Both the position numbers and the translations under genes were made by a program. From Dermatophilus congolensis (GTDB lineage: Bacteria; Actinomycetota; Actinomycetes; Actinomycetales; Dermatophilaceae): a stretch of 9,854 nt of DNA. Below the pieces are notes generated by a model. It was not told the DNA's origin and ran no database searches. It was given only the letters and a program-made list of their open reading frames with translations. This document shows positions 5,885-9,854 of the stretch, in pieces (position 1 is the first letter of the stretch; each line of letters opens with the position of its first letter). The stretch is from assembly GCA_030538115.1 (NCBI GenBank), contig JAUNUP010000060.1, forward strand, positions 1 through 9,854, read 5' to 3'.

Positions 5885-7121
5885 CAGCGGCCAGGAGGGC
5901 GTCCTTCTCCAGTAGCCGGCTGACCGCGAGGCCCGCGATGATGCCCCAGAAGGCGCCGCCGATGTTGAGCACCGTGAGGTCGGCCACCGTGACCAGGAAG
6001 GCGACGAGCGCGCCGAGGGTGCAGCGGGTCGAGAACGCCGTGACGAACGCCGTTTCCAGGGCCTTGAGCATCGCGACTCCGCCGAGCACCGCGATCCACG
6101 CGGCGGGCATCGTCAGCATGAAACCGACGAGCATCGGTGCGAACACCCCGACGAGCATGGCGAGAACACCGATCGTCACCCCTGCGGTGTACTGACGCCG
6201 CGGGTTTCCGGAGGCGGTGAGCAGCGCGTTGGTCGGCCCGGTGAGGCACGTCGACACGCAGCCGACAGCGGCGGCGGGCAGCGACCAGATGCCGCACGCG
6301 ATCGTCGCCATGTTGATCGGAGGCTGGTGTCCTGCGGCCCGCAGCACCGCCACTCCCTGGCCGTTCTGCACGATGATCACCGTGATCGCCAGCGGCACGA
6401 CAAGCTCGATGAGCGCCGCCCCGGAGAACGTCGGCACCTGGAAGAGCGGCTGCGCGACGAATTCCTTGGGCCCCTGCGGCGTCCACTGACCGGAGGCGAC
6501 CACCGCGACCACGCCGGTGATGAGCGCCCCCAGCACCGGCGGCATGAACCGCCCGAGGCCGGGCCGCCAGCTCAGCAGCAGGAACGCCGCGATCATCGGA
6601 ATCGCGATGACGGGAGCGGACTCGATCGACCCCACGAGGTCGAGACCGAACCGCAGAAACACGCCCGCGACCATGGCCATGACGATCGGCATCGGTAGCA
6701 TCCGCATGACGACCCCGACCCAACCGGTGAGACCGAGCACGAGGATGAGCGCGGCGGTCACGATGAAGGCGCCGAGCACGTCCGACCACGGCAGGTGTGA
6801 CAGCGACGTGCCGACCACGACGGTGCCGGGGATGGTCCAGAAGAACGCCAGCGGCTGCCGGTAGGTGATGCTCGCGATGAGCGTCAGCAGTCCGTTGAGA
6901 AAGAACGCGGCGAACACCCACGACGTGAGCTGGCCCGCCGACAGACCGCCTGCCTGCCCGGAGGCGAGGATGACGGCGAGGGGCCCGGACGCCGAGAAGA
7001 TCAGCGCGATCACGGCGTTGCTCATGTACTCCGGGCCGATGTCGCGCCGGATGTCACGCAGCCGGGCCGGCCGTTCGGGGCGCTCGATGCGCCCGGCCGC
7101 GCGGGGTGCGGTGGTGGTCAT
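5874..7121 (-). CDS. benE: BenE-family benzoate/H+ symporter
   Basis: A 415-aa polytopic inner-membrane protein, normal length for the BenE family of secondary transporters (about 12 membrane segments), which import benzoate with a proton. After a hydrophilic, Arg-rich N-terminus of about 30 residues, hydrophobic segments follow almost without interruption to about residue 400. Family-like stretches include WTIPGTVVVGTSL (95-107), VQNGQGVAVLRAAG (251-264, matching the ENAQGIAVL-type motif) and GCVSTCLTGPTNALLTASGN (287-306). AAGGA lies 7 bases before the ATG at 7121-7119. It lies downstream of the MFS transporter on the same strand; this MFS-then-BenE order also occurs as benK-benE in Corynebacterium-type benzoate clusters. 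A hairpin in the 108-bp gap may separate or attenuate their expression. The benzoate dioxygenase genes are not in the window, so the exact substrate is inferred from family. Confidence 0.88.
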   Translation of the reverse strand: MTTTAPRAAGRIERPERPARLRDIRRDIGPEYMSNAVIALIFSASGPLAVILASGQAGGLSAGQLTSWVFAAFFLNGLLTLIASITYRQPLAFFWTIPGTVVVGTSLSHLPWSDVLGAFIVTAALILVLGLTGWVGVVMRMLPMPIVMAMVAGVFLRFGLDLVGSIESAPVIAIPMIAAFLLLSWRPGLGRFMPPVLGALITGVVAVVASGQWTPQGPKEFVAQPLFQVPTFSGAALIELVVPLAITVIIVQNGQGVAVLRAAGHQPPINMATIACGIWSLPAAAVGCVSTCLTGPTNALLTASGNPRRQYTAGVTIGVLAMLVGVFAPMLVGFMLTMPAAWIAVLGGVAMLKALETAFVTAFSTRCTLGALVAFLVTVADLTVLNIGGAFWGIIAGLAVSRLLEKDALLAAVKE

Positions 7122-7177
7122 CGGTTCGTCCTTGTCGTGGGTGGGTCAGGGGCCGTGGTGGGGGTGACGCGGGTGTG

Positions 7178-7219
7178 CCGCTGCCCGGGCGGAGGAGGAG
7201 TCCTCGGCCCGGGCAGCGG
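7178..7219 (-). terminator. Hairpin terminator or attenuator between the MFS transporter and BenE
   Basis: CCGCTGCCCGGGC (7178-7190) and GCCCGGGCAGCGG (7207-7219) pair perfectly over 13 bp; inside, after a G-G mismatch, GAGGA (7192-7196) pairs with TCCTC (7201-7205) around a GGAG loop. It lies 10 bases past the MFS stop in the direction of transcription. There is no U-tract. Because BenE follows on the same strand with only 56 bases left before its start, the hairpin may terminate only part of the transcripts or protect the MFS mRNA end. Confidence 0.75.
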
Positions 7220-7229
7220 GGGTATCAGA

Positions 7230-8654
7230 TCAGTGTGCCGGGGTGACGGCGGCGTCGGCCTCCAGAGCCTCGGCCTTTGCGGGGTTCAGCGGGGTCTCGA
7301 CGTCCTTCGGCTGGCGCGGCAGCAGGGTGACGAGGGCACCGAACACGGCCACGATCGCGAAGAGCTGGAAGGCCAGCGTGACGCTGATGCCTGCGGTGAT
7401 GAGGAAACCACCGATGAGCGGGCCGAAGATGCCACCGAGGCGACCGAAGCCGGCGCACCAGGCGACACCGGCGCCACGGGCACGGGACTCGTAGAAGTTG
7501 CTGACGAAACCGTACACGAGCACCTGGGTGCCGATCGTGCCGATGCCGGCGGCGGCGATGAGCAGCAGGAGCACGGCGAACGGCAGGCGGAACGGCAGGA
7601 TCAAGAGGGCAGCGGCGGCGAGCAGGAACGTGCCGGCGATGACCCACTTCGGGCCGATGCGGTCGGCGATCCGCGAGGCGAGCAGTGCACCGATGATCGC
7701 GCCGAGGTTCAGGGTGAGCAGGAAGAGCAGCGAACCCGAGGTGTTGTAGCCGTGCTGGCCCATGATCACGGGCAGCCAGGTGTTGAGGCCGTAGGTGAGC
7801 AGCAGACCGGCGAAGCTCATGAAGCCCAGGAAGATCGTGGGAGCCAGGTAGCGGGGCGAGAAGATCGCGGCGAAGCCCGACTTCTCCTGCGCCTTGGCGG
7901 CGCGGGTGGCCTGCGGGGCGGCGGCGGGGGCCCCAGTGGCCTCAGGGGCGACGAGCGGGATGCCGGTGCGCTGGGAGGCGGCGACGGCCTCGGCGTGGCG
8001 ACCGCGCGACTCGAGCCACAGCGGCGACTCCGGCAGCTTGGCGATGGCCATCGGCAGCAGGAACAGGATCGGGGTCGCGCCGACGAGGAACAGGCCGCGC
8101 CATCCGATGGCGTCGTGGAACAGGATCGCGAACAGTGAGGCCATCACGCCACCGGCGGGCACGCCGCAGTAGACGATCGCGTTGTAGAGGTTCCGACGGC
8201 CGGGGGGAGCGAACTCCGCCACGATGGCGCCGGCGGTGGCGACGAGGGCGCCGACGCCGATGCCGGTGATGAACCGCAGGATGCCGAACGCCGCGACGGA
8301 GTTCGCGAACGCGGTAGCGGCCATGCCGATCGAGAACCAGGCGATGTTGACGAGCATGAGCTTGCGGCGGCCGATGTGGTCGCTGATCGCGCCGGCGGTC
8401 AGCGCGCCGACGAGCACGCCGATGAGCGCGTAGCTGCCGAGCTGGCCCGCGACGGCGGGGGTGACGGTGCCGAGGTGGCTCGCGTCTTTCAGCAGGGTGG
8501 GCACGATCGTTCCGTAGACGACGAGGTCGTACCCGTCGAAGAGAATGGCGATGGCGCAGATGAGAACGACCCAGCGAACCGTGCTCTCGCGCTTGCGGAG
8601 GTCGCCGGAACTCGCTGTCGAATCTGTTGCCGCGCGAATACCTGGTGCGGTCAT
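7230..8654 (-). CDS. MFS aromatic acid:H+ symporter (AAHS family), BenK/PcaK-like
   Basis: A 474-aa major facilitator transporter of the aromatic acid:H+ symporter type, importing benzoate, 4-hydroxybenzoate or similar acids across the inner membrane. The AAHS marker in the first membrane helix is present, LFDGYDLVVYG with D40 and D43, residues required for transport in PcaK. The loop 2-3 signature GAISDHIGRRK is at 88-98 and LPESPLWLESRGR at 207-219. A central Ala/Pro-rich cytoplasmic loop (about 235-258) joins the two six-helix halves. The ATG at 8654 is chosen although its ribosome site is weak (ACGAG); an upstream GTG at 8696 would add 14 unconserved residues. With BenE next, the pair most resembles benK-benE; a 4-hydroxybenzoate carrier remains possible, so no symbol is given. 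Confidence 0.88.
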   Translation of the reverse strand: MTAPGIRAATDSTASSGDLRKRESTVRWVVLICAIAILFDGYDLVVYGTIVPTLLKDASHLGTVTPAVAGQLGSYALIGVLVGALTAGAISDHIGRRKLMLVNIAWFSIGMAATAFANSVAAFGILRFITGIGVGALVATAGAIVAEFAPPGRRNLYNAIVYCGVPAGGVMASLFAILFHDAIGWRGLFLVGATPILFLLPMAIAKLPESPLWLESRGRHAEAVAASQRTGIPLVAPEATGAPAAAPQATRAAKAQEKSGFAAIFSPRYLAPTIFLGFMSFAGLLLTYGLNTWLPVIMGQHGYNTSGSLLFLLTLNLGAIIGALLASRIADRIGPKWVIAGTFLLAAAALLILPFRLPFAVLLLLIAAAGIGTIGTQVLVYGFVSNFYESRARGAGVAWCAGFGRLGGIFGPLIGGFLITAGISVTLAFQLFAIVAVFGALVTLLPRQPKDVETPLNPAKAEALEADAAVTPAH

Positions 8655-8919
8655 GACTACTCGTTTCTGTCGTGGGTCGCTTGCAGCGAGAGCCACGCCG
8701 ATGCGACCGATCAGGTTCGAGACGAGCGCGGTGAGCTGCGTCTCTGTTGAGGTGTCATGACTTTGTCAGGGCTGATACAGCCGGTCATCAGGCATATGCC
8801 TAGGGCTGTGCCAGGCATTTGTTGACGGCAATCATCCTGAAGACATCAAATTGGTTACTCAGACGCATATATAGGGGGAAATGCGTGCCATTCATTCGCG
8901 CACTGCATTCATTCATGGC
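8655..8919. other. 265-bp intergenic region with the leader of the aromatic-transport operon
   Basis: This gap holds the 5' leader and promoter of the MFS gene (minus strand) and the end of the exonuclease III transcript. It is the most AT-rich part of the window, mainly 8821-8880, including ATATATAG at 8867-8874. Besides the two palindromes described separately, ACGCAT (8863-8868) and ATGCGT (8881-8886) form an inverted repeat around 12 bases, and CATTCATTC occurs twice between 8889 and 8915. I cannot fix a -35/-10 pair on the minus strand, and see no RNA gene or reading frame of substance. Confidence 0.6.
8770..8801. promoter_or_regulatory. Two palindromes upstream of the aromatic acid transporter, likely operators
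   Basis: GGCTG-ATA-CAGCC (8770-8782) and the perfect 12-mer AGGCATATGCCT (8790-8801) lie side by side about 115-150 bp upstream of the MFS start. A third half-site AGGCAT occurs at 8813-8818. Such spaced palindromes fit dimeric regulators of aromatic catabolism (IclR, GntR, MarR or AraC/LysR types); no regulator gene is in the window, so the binder cannot be named. Confidence 0.45.
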
Positions 8920-9783
8920 TCAGATGTCGTAATCGACCACCACGGGGCAGTGGTCGGACATGCGGGAATCGGCCGAGGGTTCCTTGTCCGTCCAGTCGGC
9001 GACGGCGGCGCGGGCGAGGGGCGGAGTGGCGAGGTGGTAGTCGATGCGCCACCCGACATCCTTCGCGAACGATTCACCGCGCCAGCTCCACCACGAGTAC
9101 GGCCCGTCGACCTCCCCGTTGCGGGCTCGCACGACGTCGACGAGGGTGCGTGGCGACAGGATGCTGCCGAACCACTCGCGCTCGACGGGCAGAAAACCTT
9201 CGACGCGGTTACTCGATCGCCAGTTGCGTACGTCGTGTCGCTGGTGCGCGATGTTGGCGTCGCCCATGAGCAGGTATTCGCGGCCGCGGTTGCGGGCGGC
9301 GATGCGGTTGCGAGAGAGCTGGCGTGCGAACGCGTCGAGAAAGCGCATCTTGCGTAGGTGCTTCGCGCCTCCGTCGGGTACCTCGCGGGTGTTGCCGGGG
9401 CGCTGCCACTCGGCGGGCAACCCGCCTTTGGGGATGTAGAGGCTCGCGACGGTCAGCGGAGCCTCGGCGAGATCGACTTCGATGTACCGCCCCTCGTGCG
9501 CGAACTCTCGTAGCCCCCGGGCGAGTGGCACGTCGGAGACGTTCCAGGTGCGCACGGCCACGGGCTCGCTCCGGGTCAGCACGGCGACTCCGTTGCGGCC
9601 CGGCAGGGTCCCAGCGTCGTAGGAGGCGTGATAGTCGCCGAACGCCCCCGGTGGCAGCGCAATGACGGGGCACCGCACCTCTTGCAGCGCGACCACATCG
9701 CAGCCGCGCGAGTCGAGCCAGTCACCGAACCCCCGGCGGCGGGCGGCCCTGATTCCGTTGACGTTCACGGTCGCGATCCTCAT
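8920..9783 (-). CDS. xthA: Exonuclease III (AP endonuclease, EEP superfamily)
   Basis: A 287-aa enzyme of the ExoIII branch of the endonuclease/exonuclease/phosphatase superfamily. It cuts DNA 5' to abasic sites in base excision repair and degrades from 3' ends, in the cytoplasm with Mg2+. Active-site residues are all present: N7 in TVNVNGIRAA, E35 in ALQEVRC, Y116 in SLYIPKGG, D175 and N177 in MGDANIA, the DYH motif in WRIDYHLATP, and D277-H278 in MSDHCPVVVDY at the C-terminus. Length matches the family (about 260-290). The ATG at 9783 is preferred because MRIATVNVNG aligns with the E. coli start; a GTG just before it (9786) is equally possible and there is no clear ribosome site. Transcribed towards the aromatic transport operon on the same strand but 265 bp away, so an independent gene. 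I see no clear terminator. Confidence 0.93.
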   Translation of the reverse strand: MRIATVNVNGIRAARRRGFGDWLDSRGCDVVALQEVRCPVIALPPGAFGDYHASYDAGTLPGRNGVAVLTRSEPVAVRTWNVSDVPLARGLREFAHEGRYIEVDLAEAPLTVASLYIPKGGLPAEWQRPGNTREVPDGGAKHLRKMRFLDAFARQLSRNRIAARNRGREYLLMGDANIAHQRHDVRNWRSSNRVEGFLPVEREWFGSILSPRTLVDVVRARNGEVDGPYSWWSWRGESFAKDVGWRIDYHLATPPLARAAVADWTDKEPSADSRMSDHCPVVVDYDI

Positions 9784-9792
9784 CACCCGCGC

Positions 9793-9798
9793 AGGCTA
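9793..9798 (-). promoter_or_regulatory. Candidate -10 box of xthA, possibly leaderless
   Basis: On the minus strand TAGCCT (TAnnnT) ends 9 bases before the ATG at 9783, so transcription would begin at or next to the GTG/ATG. With no ribosome site visible, this fits a leaderless mRNA, common in actinobacteria. No good -35 box is seen. The remaining bases 9799-9854 show nothing that I can support. Confidence 0.3.
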
Positions 9799-9854
9799 TC
9801 GGCCGCCACCGACATACTCCGGAGAGCCGCCCTCAGAACCGTCTGCCGGAGCCG

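Noticed and set aside
5362..6921. 519-codon minus-strand frame over BenE and the PIN gene
   Set aside because: It is the out-of-frame reading of BenE (Arg/His/Ala-rich, no hydrophobic segments) and extends antisense through the PIN gene.
7137..8138. 333-codon plus-strand frame rich in Glu, Gly, Gln and Asp
   Set aside because: Antisense to the MFS transporter; its acidic repeats mirror the hydrophobic helix codons on the other strand.
8655..8696. Upstream GTG start of the MFS gene at 8696
   Set aside because: Adds 14 residues not typical of the family, and has no better ribosome site than the ATG at 8654.
8797..8818. TGGCAC-N5-TAGGCA on the minus strand resembling a sigma-54 promoter
   Set aside because: The -12 element is not TTGC and actinobacteria generally lack sigma-54; more likely part of the palindrome cluster.
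8863..8886. ACGCAT/ATGCGT inverted repeat as a terminator for xthA
   Set aside because: Only 6 bp with a 12-base loop; too weak to call, though it may be a minor site.
8881..9357. 158-codon plus-strand frame with a purine-rich AGGGGGAA before its ATG and a TTGACG at 8822
   Set aside because: The start signals look tempting, but almost the whole frame lies antisense to exonuclease III, which has every catalytic residue, and the peptide shows no family motif.

Overview
The window is high-GC DNA with GC-ending codons, GTG starts, tight operons and hairpin terminators lacking a U-tract. This points to an actinobacterium; I cannot resolve the genus. There are no rRNA, tRNA, CRISPR or insertion-sequence features that I can support.

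Layout. (1) 1-414, minus: the 5' part of a small membrane-anchored protein with a Thr/Ser/Ala/Pro-rich tail, running off the left edge. (2) 512-3140, plus: a two-gene operon. The first gene encodes a four-part signalling protein (cNMP-binding-like, CBS pair, DUF294 nucleotidyltransferase, DUF294 C-terminal domain). It is followed 13 bp later by a DnaQ-like DEDDh 3'-5' exonuclease. (3) 3276-4280, plus: a Gfo/Idh/MocA NAD(P)-dependent sugar/inositol-type dehydrogenase. It has its own leader with inverted repeats and a strong hairpin terminator behind it. (4) 4463-5729, plus: an overlapping gene pair. A 283-aa protein of unknown family, with an OB-fold-like segment and an antitoxin-like acidic tail, precedes a PIN-domain ribonuclease. 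I read this as a non-canonical toxin-antitoxin module, and the PIN gene appears frameshifted in its last codons. (5) 5777-5884, plus: a short tail fragment resembling the C-terminus of a type I restriction methyltransferase (HsdM), jammed against the next gene. (6) 5874-8654, minus: a benzoate uptake pair, an AAHS-family MFS transporter (BenK/PcaK type) then a BenE-family symporter, with a terminator-like hairpin between them. (7) 8655-8919: an AT-richer regulatory region with palindromes. (8) 8920-9783, minus: exonuclease III (XthA), possibly read from a leaderless mRNA.

How they fit. The housekeeping and metabolic genes on both sides look ordinary. Region 4281-5884 looks like a small accessory insert carrying a toxin-antitoxin-like pair and a restriction-modification relic. 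It sits between a sugar dehydrogenase and an aromatic-acid transport operon whose catabolic genes (benABCD, cat) are not in the window. The most unusual item is the 283-aa/PIN pair.
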